The notes: a model not told the origin generated them from the sequence alone. 64,000 bases of DNA from Mycobacterium sp. JS623 (GCF_000328565.1 NC_019966.1:3596001-3660000); one strand, 5' to 3'; positions 53,075 to 62,765 are shown, numbered from the stretch's first letter. Program-made: numbers and translations.

Positions 53075-53818
53075 TCAGAGAACGCTTTCCGGTCCGGATG
53101 TCGCAGGCCGTGTCGGCGCAGGCTTGTGCGGCTGCTGGGGCGCCTCCGGCGCAGGCGTCGGCTGCGGCTCATAAGCAGGTGCCCGCTCCGCGTTACTCGG
53201 CCCTTCAGCAGAAGGTGCCCTCTCCTCGGGCTTCTCGTTCGCGGCCTCCACGTGCCGCAGTTCGTCTCGCGGTGCATCGCCCGCTTGGTCCGAGCCCGAA
53301 CCGGCCTTATCGCCTACGGTGCCGCCCATTTGGCCGACGCTCTGCATCGCGCTCTGCACACCTTGCATGATCCCCTGCGGAATCGATGCCGCCATGCCCG
53401 CCAATTGCATTGGTATCTGGGCGGCTTGCTGCGCCATTTGCATCGGCATGCCCATCATCTGGCCGAGCTGACCCGTATCACCCGCACCACTTCCGGCCGA
53501 TTGCGCTGACCCGACTCCGGCTGCCGCACTGGCGGGCTCACCCAATTCACCCGCGCCCTGAATCTGCCGTCCTGCGGCGCCATCGGTGTTTTGATACTCA
53601 GTCCTCGCTGCATGCACATTCGCCGCGAACTGTTCCTCACGAGCAAGCGCCTCCGCGACACCTTGGGTAATCGCCGCCGCGACCTGTGGCGCAATCGCCG
53701 AAAGCATCACGCTCATCGGGTCGCCGCCGGGCGGTACGACAGGCGCTGGTGGGACGGTGACCTGAGCGGGATCCCAGGTGAGCGCCGGTTCATTTAACCT
53801 GAGGTTCTGATCAACCAT
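53075..53818 (-). CDS. EspJ-like ESX secretion-associated protein
   Basis: 247 residues from the ATG at 53818 (MVDQNLRLNEPALTWDPAQV). A Pro-rich start leads to an Ala-rich helix (LSAIAPQVAAAITQGVAEALAREEQFAANVHAARTEYQNTD). Met/Gln repeats follow (MGMPMQMAQQAAQIPMQ), then an acidic, Pro-rich tail. The order and the NxxAA...Y..TD...G motif resemble Rv3878 (EspJ), a 280-residue ESX-1 substrate encoded next to espK. Similarity is moderate and judged by eye. It is the first sizeable gene of the insert and overlaps the preceding 65-codon ORF by eight bases. Confidence 0.65.
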   Translation of the reverse strand: MVDQNLRLNEPALTWDPAQVTVPPAPVVPPGGDPMSVMLSAIAPQVAAAITQGVAEALAREEQFAANVHAARTEYQNTDGAAGRQIQGAGELGEPASAAAGVGSAQSAGSGAGDTGQLGQMMGMPMQMAQQAAQIPMQLAGMAASIPQGIMQGVQSAMQSVGQMGGTVGDKAGSGSDQAGDAPRDELRHVEAANEKPEERAPSAEGPSNAERAPAYEPQPTPAPEAPQQPHKPAPTRPATSGPESVL

Positions 53819-54008
53819 GCGATGACACCCCTGCCAATTCACCCTTGGTAGCTGATGGACGCGCGTCCGCAACGCATAGCAGTCGACCTGCACTGCCAAC
53901 ACGCGACAACGGCTCACAGCGAGGAGTCGCTACGACAGCGCCCAGCAACCGCGCTCCAGCATTTGTCAGGCGCTTCGCACCGGCGTCGCGCAGGCTCGTG
54001 AAAGTCAC
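53811..54008 (-). CDS. Possible 65-residue ORF upstream of the espJ-like gene
   Basis: GTG-started frame (VTFTSLRDAGAKRLTNAGARLLG...) with no recognised family, two cysteines and no membrane segment. Evidence for expression is positional: its start overlaps the stop of a 22-codon ORF (GTGA) that has a strong SD, and its own stop overlaps the espJ-like ATG by eight bases. Such chained overlaps are typical of coupled translation. Codon-level support cannot be computed here, so it may be an untranslated leader instead. The surrounding 340 bases hold no other gene. Confidence 0.35.
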   Translation of the reverse strand: MTFTSLRDAGAKRLTNAGARLLGAVVATPRCEPLSRVGSAGRLLCVADARPSATKGELAGVSSHG

Positions 54009-54073
54009 TCAACCACCTTCAGAAACACCCGAACAGCACCAATTGGCGACGGTTGCAATTCCGGCGCGCGCAT
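54005..54073 (-). CDS. Possible 22-residue leader ORF at the head of the espJ/espK-like module
   Basis: ATG with GGAGGG eight bases upstream, the best ribosome-binding site in the region, followed by 22 codons (MRAPELQPSPIGAVRVFLKV...). Its stop overlaps the GTG of the 65-codon ORF. It begins 87 bases after the pafA stop. It may be a leader peptide or a remnant; an alternative ATG seven bases upstream is too close to the SD. Confidence 0.35.
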   Translation of the reverse strand: MRAPELQPSPIGAVRVFLKVVE

Positions 54074-54159
54074 TCGGCATTCCCTCCAGCAGTCGTGCAG
54101 CAAAATGCTACCCGAGCCGCGAGTACGCCGACCGCGCCAATTTCGCGTTCTGGGGATGC

Positions 54160-55518
54160 CTACATCGAGGCGATGAGCCGCTTGACGCGTTCGTCGACCG
54201 ACCGGAACGGGTCCTTGCACAGCACGGTGCGTTGCGCCTGATCGTTGAGCTTCAGGTGCACCCAGTCGACGGTGAAGTCACGGCCGGCTTCCTGCGCCGC
54301 ACTAATGAACTCACCGCGCAGCTTCGCCCGCGTGGTCTGCGGCGGGGTATTCACCGCGGCTTCGATTTCCTCGTCGGTCGTCACCCGCGACGCCAGCCCC
54401 TTGCGCTGCAGCAGGTCGAACACCCCACGCCCGCGCTTGATGTCGTGATACGCAAGGTCGAGCTGGCTGATCTTCGGGTCGGACAGCTCCATGTTGTAGC
54501 GGTCCTGGTAGCGCTGGAACAGCTTGCGCTTGATCACCCAGTCGATCTCGGTGTCGACCTTCGCGAAGTCCTGGCTCTCCACCGCGTCCAGCTGCCGCCC
54601 CCACAGATCGACAACCTGCTCGATCTGCGAGTTCGGCTCCCGTGTCTGCAGGTACTCGACCGCGCGCTGGTAGTACTCCCGCTGAATGTCCAAAGCACTG
54701 GCCTGACGTCCGCCGGCCAGCCGCACCGGCCGTCGACCTGTCAGGTCATGACTGACTTCACGGATCGCCCGGATCGGGTTGTCCAGTGAAAAGTCGCGGA
54801 ACGGCACTCCGGCCTCGATCATCTCCAGCACCAGCGACGCGCTGCCCACCTTGAGCATCGTCGTGGACTCGCACATGTTGGAGTCGCCGACGATGACGTG
54901 GAGCCGCCGGTACTTCTCGGCGTCGGCGTGCGGCTCATCGCGCGTGTTGATGATCGGCCGCGATCGCGTCGTCGCCGACGAGACGCCTTCCCAGATGTGC
55001 TCGGCGCGCTGCGACAAGCAGAAGGTCGCCGCTTTCGGGGTCTGCAACACCTTGCCCGCACCGCAGATCAGCTGGCGCGTCACCAAAAACGGCAGCAGTA
55101 CATCGGAGATCCGCGAGAACTCGCCCGCTCGCACAATCAGATAGTTCTCGTGGCAGCCGTAGGAGTTGCCCGCCGAGTCGGTGTTGTTCTTGAACAGGTA
55201 GATATCTCCGCCGATGCCCTCGTCGGCCAGCCGCTGCTCCGCGTCGATCAGTAGGTCTTCGAGCACCCGCTCACCGGCGCGGTCGTGGGTGACCAACTGG
55301 GTCAGGTTGTCGCACTCGGCGGTTGCGTACTCGGGGTGGCTGCCCACGTCGAGATACAACCGCGCACCGTTGCGTAAGAACACGTTCGAACTGCGGCCCC
55401 ACGACACCACCCGCCGGAATAGGTAGCGGGCGACCTCGTCGGGGCTCAGCCGGCGATGGCCATGGAACGTGCAGGTGACACCGAACTCTGTCTCGATGCC
55501 CATGATTCGTCGCTGCAC
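54160..55518 (-). CDS. pafA: Pup--protein ligase PafA
   Basis: 452 residues, identical in length to M. tuberculosis PafA. It has the glutamine-synthetase-like fold with [14 protein letters not shown] at the N-terminus (catalytic Glu8/Glu10 and Asp region), [21 protein letters not shown], and [13 protein letters not shown]. It activates the C-terminal Glu of Pup with ATP and attaches it to substrate lysines, marking proteins for the proteasome. Pup, Dop and the proteasome genes, usually a few genes upstream, are not in this window. Downstream, the usual neighbour pafB is displaced by the Esp module. Confidence 0.97.
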   Translation of the reverse strand: MQRRIMGIETEFGVTCTFHGHRRLSPDEVARYLFRRVVSWGRSSNVFLRNGARLYLDVGSHPEYATAECDNLTQLVTHDRAGERVLEDLLIDAEQRLADEGIGGDIYLFKNNTDSAGNSYGCHENYLIVRAGEFSRISDVLLPFLVTRQLICGAGKVLQTPKAATFCLSQRAEHIWEGVSSATTRSRPIINTRDEPHADAEKYRRLHVIVGDSNMCESTTMLKVGSASLVLEMIEAGVPFRDFSLDNPIRAIREVSHDLTGRRPVRLAGGRQASALDIQREYYQRAVEYLQTREPNSQIEQVVDLWGRQLDAVESQDFAKVDTEIDWVIKRKLFQRYQDRYNMELSDPKISQLDLAYHDIKRGRGVFDLLQRKGLASRVTTDEEIEAAVNTPPQTTRAKLRGEFISAAQEAGRDFTVDWVHLKLNDQAQRTVLCKDPFRSVDERVKRLIASM

Positions 55519-55698
55519 GTAATCGAGACTACTTGCTGCTGCCCGGCCACGGCGGGCAAGCCGCGCTGTTGACAGTGGTTGGGGTTTCCGTCACGGTCCG
55601 CCGGCGACCACGCTGCATTGCTGAGGTTCTACGGCGAGCAGTCGCCTCCCCTGTGGATAACATCAGCGGCGGCGCCACAGAATCTGTCAGCATGAGGC

Positions 55699-55974
55699 AT
55701 GGGGGGACGAACGGAAGTCGATCTGGGTCAGTTGCGCACTGTCGCCGACCACGTCATGCAAGCGGCAGACAACCTCGCTGAAATGCGTTGGCCAACACTG
55801 GATCCCGATGACATGCAGGGTTCAGCAGTCGGCAACGTCGCGGCGCCAGTCATGGTGGCTGCTCGGCTGACCGACGTGGTCGCCAACATGCGGGGGTGGG
55901 CGCTGGCCGCCCACATGTCGGCCGACGCCTTCGAACGCGCCGACCGTCGCAATCAGGAGCGCTTGGGTCGGTGA
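55699..55974 (+). CDS. EspC-like/WXG100-type small ESX-associated protein
   Basis: 91 residues, predicted as a helical hairpin (about 5-35 and 50-85) with the turn around PTLDPDDMQGSAVGN. The C-terminal AAHMSADAFERADRRNQERLG resembles the tail of EspC-type proteins, where a Y/F-x-x-x-D/E motif directs type VII export. The opening TEVDLGQLRTVADHV is also typical of this group. Its stop overlaps the start of the WXG100-DUF1023 hydrolase by four bases (GTGA), the usual pairing of a small partner with a T7-exported effector enzyme. Confidence 0.65.
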   Translation: MGGRTEVDLGQLRTVADHVMQAADNLAEMRWPTLDPDDMQGSAVGNVAAPVMVAARLTDVVANMRGWALAAHMSADAFERADRRNQERLGR

Positions 55975-57563
55975 CCCGGCCGACCGTCTCGCAGGCCGAA
56001 GCCTGGCGGCCCGATTCGCTGCGCCGCCTCGCCGACGGCTGGGATGACGCCGCACGCCGCTTGACGGCGGAAGTCGACACCGCCCTGCGCGAAATTGACG
56101 GTAGCAACCAATCCTGGACCGGTGCCGCTGCCGACGCCGCCCGGGGAAATGCACATGGCATCGCGACCGGGAGTGACGACGCAGCCCGCCACCTCGTCAC
56201 CGCCTCGGTGGCCGCACGAGACGGCGCTGACCAGATCGCCGTCGCTCAATCTTCGGTGCTGGAGAAGGTCGCCGAGGCCCGCGACGGCGGATTCGACGTG
56301 GCTGACGACGGAACCGTGACGATTCACGCCAACGCATCACCGCTGCTCATCGCCCTGTCTGGCGGCGACGCTGCCGTCGCGCACGACATGATGACGGTGC
56401 GAGCTGGCGAGTTGACCACGCAGATCACCGGCGCGCTGGATCGACTCGGTGCCGCCGACGCCGACACAGCCCTCGACATTGGGGAGGCTTTCGCGTCGGG
56501 GCCAACCCCGAAGGCCGCTGCGACGTTTCCGGCCGGCGCGTGGCCAGTGCAGGCATCCGACGTGGTGGCGGGCTGGCCCGCTATGAGCCAAGACCGAATC
56601 AGTGAGCAGATCGCCGCGATGACGCCCGCACAAAGGCAGCGCCTCGTCGCCGACTTTCCTCAGCAAGTCGGCAACACCGATGGCATTCCCTGGGGCATGC
56701 GTGCCGCCGCGAACCGCGTCAACATCGCCCAGGCGATCGTCGATGGCCTCAATGATCCGGCGGCCCAGGAACGAACGGCCTTTTACCGCGGCCTGCTCGG
56801 CGAGATCGACGATCCAACCCGCAGCGGCCAACGCATCGATCGGCAGATTCTCGCCTTCGACCCAGAACATGCATCGCTGGTCGAACTCAACGGCAACCTC
56901 GCGACGGCAAAGAGTGTGGCGGTGCTGGTGCCGGGGCTGAACACCACGATCGAAGGTTCGGCAGCCAATACCCGGACCGCCCGCCGCTTCGTGTCAGCCA
57001 CCCGCGGTGACGTCGCGACCATCACGTATCTGGGCGGCCCCTTCCCGCGCGGCAACCGTGTCACCGGTGTCGTCGACGCGGCCGACCCGCGGTATGCGCT
57101 CGACATGGCGCCGCGGCTTGTCGCTTTCAGCGAAGACGTCGACCGCACCGTCGACGTCCCCGTCACCTACATCGGCCATTCGTACGGCGGGTCGATCGTG
57201 GGCACCGCCGAAGCACTCGGCCTGTCAGCCGACCGCATGTTGTACGTCGCTGCGGCCGGCGCAGGTGTCGGCGTCGACGATCCAGGCGAGTGGCACAACC
57301 GCAATCCGGATGTGCTGCGATTTTCGATGACGGCACCGGGGGACTTCATCCAGGCGGTGCAAGGCATACCCGGCGGACCGCATGGTGCCGATCCCGATGA
57401 GATGCCCGGCGTAATCCATTTAGCCACAGGGCATTACGATGACAGGCGGATCATGGCAGGCCCACAGGCCCACAGCGATGTGCTCAACTGGCCGTCTGAC
57501 GCGTGGCGCAACATTCTGGCGGTCATTACCGGTGACCGCGACCGGATCCAGCTCGCAGGGTGA
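55971..57563 (+). CDS. WXG100-DUF1023 alpha/beta hydrolase, probable type VII-exported esterase
   Basis: 530 residues. The N-terminal domain (about 1-95) is a WXG100-like helical hairpin with SNQSWTGAAADAARG. A central helical linker (about 110-250) leads to a DUF1023 alpha/beta hydrolase (about 280-500) with SVAVLVPGLNTT, nucleophile elbow YIGHSYGGSIVG, and the late His in VIHLATGHYDD. No Sec signal is present, so export, if any, would use an ESX system through the N-terminal domain. GTG 55971 is chosen for the overlap with the upstream gene. It ends directly at the junction with a truncated HNH gene. Confidence 0.82.
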   Translation: MTRPTVSQAEAWRPDSLRRLADGWDDAARRLTAEVDTALREIDGSNQSWTGAAADAARGNAHGIATGSDDAARHLVTASVAARDGADQIAVAQSSVLEKVAEARDGGFDVADDGTVTIHANASPLLIALSGGDAAVAHDMMTVRAGELTTQITGALDRLGAADADTALDIGEAFASGPTPKAAATFPAGAWPVQASDVVAGWPAMSQDRISEQIAAMTPAQRQRLVADFPQQVGNTDGIPWGMRAAANRVNIAQAIVDGLNDPAAQERTAFYRGLLGEIDDPTRSGQRIDRQILAFDPEHASLVELNGNLATAKSVAVLVPGLNTTIEGSAANTRTARRFVSATRGDVATITYLGGPFPRGNRVTGVVDAADPRYALDMAPRLVAFSEDVDRTVDVPVTYIGHSYGGSIVGTAEALGLSADRMLYVAAAGAGVGVDDPGEWHNRNPDVLRFSMTAPGDFIQAVQGIPGGPHGADPDEMPGVIHLATGHYDDRRIMAGPQAHSDVLNWPSDAWRNILAVITGDRDRIQLAG

Positions 57564-57797
57564 GCCGGGGATCCGGAGAAGCGATTTCGAGGACGGTGCA
57601 ACAGTTGCTCGAGGGTCATCGTTGTCAATGTCGACGGCCGCGGCCAATCCGGCAGTACCACTTGGCACAACATGACATCCACACCGACGCGCACGATAAG
57701 CCGGCGGCTGCGCCGGGCGTTGGAGCATCGTCACCGCATGTGCGCGGTGCCCGGCTGTGGGGCCACCCGCGGTCTGCACGCCCACCACATCCAACAC
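57564..57797 (+). pseudogene. 5'-truncated HNH endonuclease (13E12/DUF222 type), exon 1 side
   Basis: From about 57,600 the frame resembles the end of a DUF222-HNH protein: RVIVVNVDGRGQSG, TISRRLRRALEHRHRMCAVPGCGATRG and LHAHHIQH. The large N-terminal DUF222 region is absent; sequence similarity stops at the end of the hydrolase gene. An ATG at 57672 is possible but would leave only the HNH core. The frame is cut after HHIQH by the group II intron; joining to 59959 restores HHIQH-WEDGGPTELDN. Related full genes in mycobacteria have about 400-500 residues. Confidence 0.75.
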
Positions 57798-58394
57798 GTG
57801 CGCCGTGAGGCGCGTGTATTCCGATCGGAGGTGAGAGACCTCCGATGTTCGGCCGTCACAGCGGCCGGATAGAGCTGAGGGCAGCTGAATCCTGCAGGGA
57901 TCGAGAGGGATTCAGTGGCAAGCGGCCCTGACAAAGCCACGGCGTGTCAGCACTGCCAGATGATGCGGCGCGTGGTGAGCAAGGTGAGAGGGCATACGTG
58001 AGGAACCAGTGTCGGAAGCCTCGTTATGTGGAGCCGGTCTGTAAACCTGGCGGACATCGGATCGGTGTTGTGGCGCACGTGGAAGCGATGTAGGCGGACG
58101 CGTCCGCTGCTTGCCTCAGCCAGGGCGGGCAGCAGCCGGTGGGGAATGGTCTGTGGCGTACCTACCGGGGCCATCGGGGTAAAGCTGGGTGCCGGCCTCA
58201 CCAATCGGAATTACGTGAACACGGGAACCATTCGGGTGCTTCCCTTCCCGCATCCCGGCCAGGGGTGCGGCGGGTAGGTGTCGATGCCCACCGAGGGCAC
58301 CGGGGTGGGGCGGAGCCGCTGTAGTACTGCGAGGCCGGGAAAGCCGGTCACATCGGGAAGGGCGGCAGTAGGACACGCAGAACAGGGGATTGCA

Positions 58395-59849
58395 ATGTCA
58401 GAAGATGCGCCGATGAATATCGGTGCCGCGCTGGAGTTGCCGTTCGTGGCGGCTCAGCGGGTACTGAGGATGCAGACCAAACTGCACTGCTGGGCGGCGG
58501 CCGATCGTGGTCGTCGGTTCGATGATCTGTTCAACCTCGTGGCGGATCCGTGTTTCCTCGCCGTGGCGTGGACACGAGTCCGGGAGAACACTGGTGCCCG
58601 CAGTGCGGGGATCGACAAACGCACCGCGCGGGGCATCGAGGCTAGCGCCGACGGTGTGGCCGGGTTCCTCGAACAGTTGCGGGAAGCATTACGCTCCGGC
58701 ACTTTTCGGCCCGTACCGGTGCGTCGAGTCGAGATACCCAAAGCGAGCGGCAAGGTCCGTAAGCTCGGTATCCCGACCGTGGCCGATCGGGTGGTGCAGG
58801 CGTCGCTGAAGCTGGTGCTGGAGCCGGTATTCGAAACGGATTTCTCCGATTCGAGTTATGGGTTTCGACCGAGGCGACGTGCCCAGGACGCGATCGAGGA
58901 TATTCGGATGTTCGCTCATCGTGGTTATGAGTGGGTATTTGAAGCCGACATCGCGGCGTGTTTCGACGAAATCGACCACAGTGCCCTGCTGCAGCAGGTG
59001 CGGGGCCGAATCGGCGATAAACGCATTCTGGGGTTGGTCAAGGCATTCCTGAAGGCCGGAGTGCTGGACACCGACGGCGATACCTACGACACCTTTACCG
59101 GAACTCCCCAGGGCGGCATTCTCTCGCCGCTGCTGGCCAACATCGCCCTGTCGGTCATCGATGATCACTTCGACACCCAATGGGCGGCCCACCGTAACGG
59201 GTCGGCTCGCCGGAGCCACCGCCAGCACGGAGGCGCGACGTATCGCCTGGTGCGCTACGCCGATGACTTCGTGGTTCTGGTCTACGGTGAACGCGAGCAC
59301 GCCGAACAACTGTGGGAGCACATGAGCGATCTGCTGGCACCGATGGGGTTGCGGTTGGCCCCGGACAAGACGCAGGTCGTGCATATCGACGAGGGCTTCG
59401 ACTTTCTGGGGTTCCGCCTCCAACGGCATACCCAGTGGGGAAGCAACCGGGCATACGTCTACAGCTACCCGTCGCGCACATCGCTGCAGACGATGCGACG
59501 CAACCTCAAGACGGTGACCAAACGGATTACCCATCAATCCGCTGACCAGCTGTTCCGGCAACTGAGTCGGATGGTCCGCGGTTGGGCCCAGTACTTCCGG
59601 CACAGCTCAGCCAGCCAGGCCTATTCAAACATCCGCAACTACTTGTGGTGGCGGGTATGGAACTGGCTGCTGCATAAACATCCCGGCACCGGAAAACGGA
59701 CCATGTGGGACCGACACCACGTGCGTGGCTGGCCGGAGTACAACGGCGTCCGGCTCTACGACCCCTCCACGATGCACATCCAGCGCTACCGCTACAGGGG
59801 CTCGCAGATTCCGACACCCTGGGAAACACCCATCGCCGCCCCAGCATGA
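58395..59849 (+). CDS. Group II intron reverse transcriptase/maturase
   Basis: 484 residues. RT blocks are in order: GIDKRTARG (about 70), PKASGKVRKLGIPTVADRVVQ, YGFRPRRRAQDAI, FEADIAACFDEIDH, GTPQGGILSPLLANI and the catalytic RYADDFVVLV (Tyr288-Asp-Asp). GFDFLGFRLQ follows. The maturase domain X/GIIM (about 370-480) includes RQLSRMVRGWAQYFRHSSAS. There is no C-terminal HNH endonuclease domain, so mobility would rely on replication forks or nicks, as in En-minus introns. ATG 58395 is preceded by AGGGG; the frame upstream is open but belongs to intron RNA domains. Confidence 0.94.
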   Translation: MSEDAPMNIGAALELPFVAAQRVLRMQTKLHCWAAADRGRRFDDLFNLVADPCFLAVAWTRVRENTGARSAGIDKRTARGIEASADGVAGFLEQLREALRSGTFRPVPVRRVEIPKASGKVRKLGIPTVADRVVQASLKLVLEPVFETDFSDSSYGFRPRRRAQDAIEDIRMFAHRGYEWVFEADIAACFDEIDHSALLQQVRGRIGDKRILGLVKAFLKAGVLDTDGDTYDTFTGTPQGGILSPLLANIALSVIDDHFDTQWAAHRNGSARRSHRQHGGATYRLVRYADDFVVLVYGEREHAEQLWEHMSDLLAPMGLRLAPDKTQVVHIDEGFDFLGFRLQRHTQWGSNRAYVYSYPSRTSLQTMRRNLKTVTKRITHQSADQLFRQLSRMVRGWAQYFRHSSASQAYSNIRNYLWWRVWNWLLHKHPGTGKRTMWDRHHVRGWPEYNGVRLYDPSTMHIQRYRYRGSQIPTPWETPIAAPA

Positions 59850-59857
59850 CCTATGGA

Positions 59858-59891
<34 letters not shown>

Positions 59892-59958
59892 GGGGGCGCG
59901 GCGGTGGGAAATAGCCCGGGCGACAAGCCCGGACACTACGCCCGCCGTCGACGCCTAC

Positions 59959-60231
59959 TGGGAAGACGGCGGCCCCACCGAACTGGACAACCTGGTGCTG
60001 CTGTGCCCGTACCACCACCGGCTCCATCACCGCGGCGCCATCACCATCACCGGACCCGCCGACCGTTTGATCGTCACCGACAGCGACGGACTCAGCGCGG
60101 CCTCGCTCGCCCGGCCACCGACCAAACCCCCACCCGATGTGCCACCCTGTCCCGGGCCCCTGGGTGAGCGCGCCGACTGGTGGTGGTACGAACCCTTCCA
60201 ACCCCAACCACCACCAACAAACACCAACTAG
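59959..60231 (+). pseudogene. HNH endonuclease, exon 2 side
   Basis: 91 codons beginning WEDGGPTELDNLVLLCPYHHRLHHRG, the second half of the HNH motif, followed by ITITGPADRLIVTDSDG and a Pro-rich C-terminus (ADWWWYEPFQPQPPPTN). It is in frame with exon 1 after intron removal. The C-terminal end matches complete 13E12-type proteins, so only the 5' part of the gene is lost. Without splicing it could not be translated from its own start. Confidence 0.75.
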
Positions 60232-60525
60232 CTCGGGCTCAAACAGGGTGAGGCATAAGGGAATTCATGCGCGATACGTGCAGCTCGTGCATCGTGAAAT
60301 TCGAGGCCGACAGCCAAGGCGCACCAAGCTTGCGCGCCACCGCAGCGCATGACGATCGGGCCGAGGTGCACTCTGATGTGAGCCAAGTCGGCGACGCTCG
60401 CGAAGCGGCCAGCCGTGCCGCCTCGAGTGCATTGGCGCCGGGAGTGTTGCAGGTCGCCGCAGCTACTACACAGGTGTCCCGACAAAACGAGCCAAATTCG
60501 GCCGTGGGACAGCCAGAATGGGCCG
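60232..60525. other. Gene-poor interval between the HNH remnant and the epoxide hydrolase
   Basis: About 294 bases. Open frames exist on both strands (for example plus-strand MRDTCSSCIVKFEADSQ from 60267, minus-strand up to 60595), but none has a good SD, a recognised family or a partner gene. The last part must hold the promoter of the hydrolase. I see no dyad or repeat of note. Confidence 0.5.
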
Positions 60526-61398
60526 ATGTGGTCGCGCAGCTCGCCCGTCGACGGGTTCCGGCTTGCCTTCGACCGCTTCGGAACCAGGGGTGCACCGGCC
60601 GTCGTGCTGCTGCACGGCTGGCCCGGCAACCGGCATGACTTCAGACGGGTCGTCCCGATTCTTGGCGACATTGCCGACGTCATCGTTCCGGATCTGCGCG
60701 GTTTCGGCGGCTCCGACAAACATGAGGTGGCGGTCCAGCACTTCTACAGCGCCACCGCGCAAGCCAGCAGCATCACCGGTCTGATCAAGGAACTGGACCT
60801 ATCCGACGTCATCATCGCAGGCTACGACGTCGGGAGCCGCGTCGCGCAGAGTGTCGCGCGGATGCACCCCGAGCTGGTGCGGGGTCTTGTGCTCTCTCCC
60901 CCGCTCCCCGGTGCCGGCGATCGCGTGCTCACCGCGCACGCACAAGGCGAGTTCTGGTATCAGGCTTTCCACCAGCTTCCACTGGCCACGCAGTTGATCG
61001 ATGGCAATCCCGACGTCGTCCGAGAATACTTGCGGCACTTCTGGACTCACTGGTCTGGCCCGAAGTTCACACTCGCCGAGGAATATCTGGACCGGCTCGT
61101 ATCCGACTACGCGCTTCCAGGCGCGTTTACAGCATCGATTGCGTGGTACCGCGCGGGGGCAGGCACCGTCGCCCAGTCACTCATCGAGATGCCACCCCAC
61201 GGCGCCATCAAGATTCACGTGTCCACCGATGTGCTCTGGCCGCAGCACGATCCACTGTTCCCCAGCGACTGGGCAGACCGCCTCGACGACTACTTCACCG
61301 ACGCGCGGCTCCACATCGCCTCCGACGCCGGGCATTTCACGCCACTAGAGTGCCCGGAGCAGTTCGCCGAACTCATCCTCGTTCAGCAGCCGACGTAG
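60526..61398 (+). CDS. Epoxide-hydrolase-like alpha/beta hydrolase
   Basis: 290 residues. The oxyanion motif is [15 protein letters not shown] (HGxP), followed by [10 protein letters not shown]. The nucleophile elbow [10 protein letters not shown] carries an aspartate instead of serine, which is diagnostic of epoxide hydrolases and haloalkane dehalogenases. The base His is in DAGHFTPLE and the acid is probably the Asp of VLWPQHDPL. It opens epoxides to diols or removes halides; dehalogenases usually have an extra Trp/Asn not clearly seen here. ATG 60526 is chosen at the family N-terminus. It overlaps the convergent sdaA by 16 bases. Confidence 0.87.
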   Translation: MWSRSSPVDGFRLAFDRFGTRGAPAVVLLHGWPGNRHDFRRVVPILGDIADVIVPDLRGFGGSDKHEVAVQHFYSATAQASSITGLIKELDLSDVIIAGYDVGSRVAQSVARMHPELVRGLVLSPPLPGAGDRVLTAHAQGEFWYQAFHQLPLATQLIDGNPDVVREYLRHFWTHWSGPKFTLAEEYLDRLVSDYALPGAFTASIAWYRAGAGTVAQSLIEMPPHGAIKIHVSTDVLWPQHDPLFPSDWADRLDDYFTDARLHIASDAGHFTPLECPEQFAELILVQQPT

Positions 61399-62765
61399 TT
61401 CACCGAAACGTTCACGGCGAGCCCGCCCGTCGATGTCTCCTTGTACTTCGAACTCATATCGCGTCCGGTGGCGCGCATGGTTTCGATCACCTCGTCGAGG
61501 CTCACGCGATGTTCACCGTCGCCGCGCAACGCCATGCGCGCCGCGTTGATAGCCTTCCCTGCCGATATCGCGTTGCGTTCGATGCACGGGATCTGCACCA
61601 GCCCCGCGATCGGATCGCACGTCAACCCCAGGCTGTGCTCCATCGCGATCTCGGCTGCATTCTCGACCTGTTCCGGTGTGCCGCCGAGGATTTCGGCCAG
61701 ACCAGCAGCCGCCATCGATGATGCGGACCCGACCTCTCCTTGGCAGCCAACCTCGGCACCGGAGATCGACGCCCGCTCCTTATAGAGCGAGCCGACCGCC
61801 CCAGCGGTCAATAGAAAACGAACCGCCGTGTCGTCCGGGTTCGCTGTCCCCGCCTCTGTGTAGTACACCGCGTAGTGCAGCACCGCGGGAATGATCCCTG
61901 CCGCGCCGTTGGTCGGCGCAGTCACGATTCGCCCACCCGAGGCGTTCTCCTCGTTGACGGCGAGCGCCACCAGGTTCACCCAATCCTCGGCGAACCGCGG
62001 ATCGCGGTTGGGGTCTTCCTGACTGAGACGGTGATGCCATTGCCCGGCCCGCCGGCGCACTTGAAGCGCGCCCGGCAGCAGACCGGTTCGGCTGATGCCG
62101 CGCTGCTCGCACTCCACCATCACGTCGCGCAGATGCAGTAGCTCGGCGCGGACGTCCTCGGCGCTGCGCATGCCACACTCATGCGCGAGCATCACCTCGC
62201 TGATCGACCTGCCCGTACCCGAAGCCAAAGCGAGCAGTTCTGCGGCCGACGAGAACGACGTTTCGTCATCCTCAGCGGCATGATCACTGGCGTCCTCGCC
62301 CTCGGTAACGACGAATCCGCCCCCGATGGAGTAGTACGTCCGCCGGTGCAGCGTGCTGTCGTCGGCGCCGCGCGCCGTGAGCGTCATCCCGTTCGGGTGG
62401 AAGTCGAGTACCGTCCGCGTGTACAGCGCGATGTCGTCCTCGGACAACGCAATTGGCACTCGTCCGCCGAGCATGATCTTGCCGCTGTTGCGCAGCCGCT
62501 CCCGCCCGGCTTCCACCTCTTCGGACTCGATCGTCTCCGGGCGGTGCCCCTCGAGCCCGAGCAGAACCGCGGATAGCGTGCCGTGGCCCCGGCCCGTCGC
62601 CGCCAGTGACCCGTACAGCTCGACCCGCACATCGGCCACCCGCGCGAGAACCCCAGAGGCGTCCAGGTCGGCGACGAAGTTCGCCGCCGCCCGCATCGGT
62701 CCGACGGTATGCGAACTCGATGGCCCGATGCCGACCTTGAAGAGTTCAAAGACACTGATGGTCAC
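61383..62765 (-). CDS. sdaA: L-serine dehydratase SdaA (single-chain, Fe-S)
   Basis: 460 residues. The beta domain opens [25 protein letters not shown]. The alpha domain follows with [16 protein letters not shown] and the Fe4S4 cysteines in [32 protein letters not shown] and the C-terminal VNYVGC (the C-terminal Cys acts as fourth ligand and autoinhibitory tail). It deaminates L-serine to pyruvate. I use GTG 62765, preceded by GGAAGGA. It begins 17 bases after glyA, so serine-glycine interconversion and serine breakdown are coexpressed, the arrangement of glyA2-sdaA (Rv0070c-Rv0069c). Confidence 0.95.
   Translation of the reverse strand: MTISVFELFKVGIGPSSSHTVGPMRAAANFVADLDASGVLARVADVRVELYGSLAATGRGHGTLSAVLLGLEGHRPETIESEEVEAGRERLRNSGKIMLGGRVPIALSEDDIALYTRTVLDFHPNGMTLTARGADDSTLHRRTYYSIGGGFVVTEGEDASDHAAEDDETSFSSAAELLALASGTGRSISEVMLAHECGMRSAEDVRAELLHLRDVMVECEQRGISRTGLLPGALQVRRRAGQWHHRLSQEDPNRDPRFAEDWVNLVALAVNEENASGGRIVTAPTNGAAGIIPAVLHYAVYYTEAGTANPDDTAVRFLLTAGAVGSLYKERASISGAEVGCQGEVGSASSMAAAGLAEILGGTPEQVENAAEIAMEHSLGLTCDPIAGLVQIPCIERNAISAGKAINAARMALRGDGEHRVSLDEVIETMRATGRDMSSKYKETSTGGLAVNVSVNYVGC

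Noticed and set aside
57798..58394. Short ORFs between the HNH exon and the RT start
   Set aside because: They fall in intron domains I-III, which are structural RNA containing EBS1 and EBS2.
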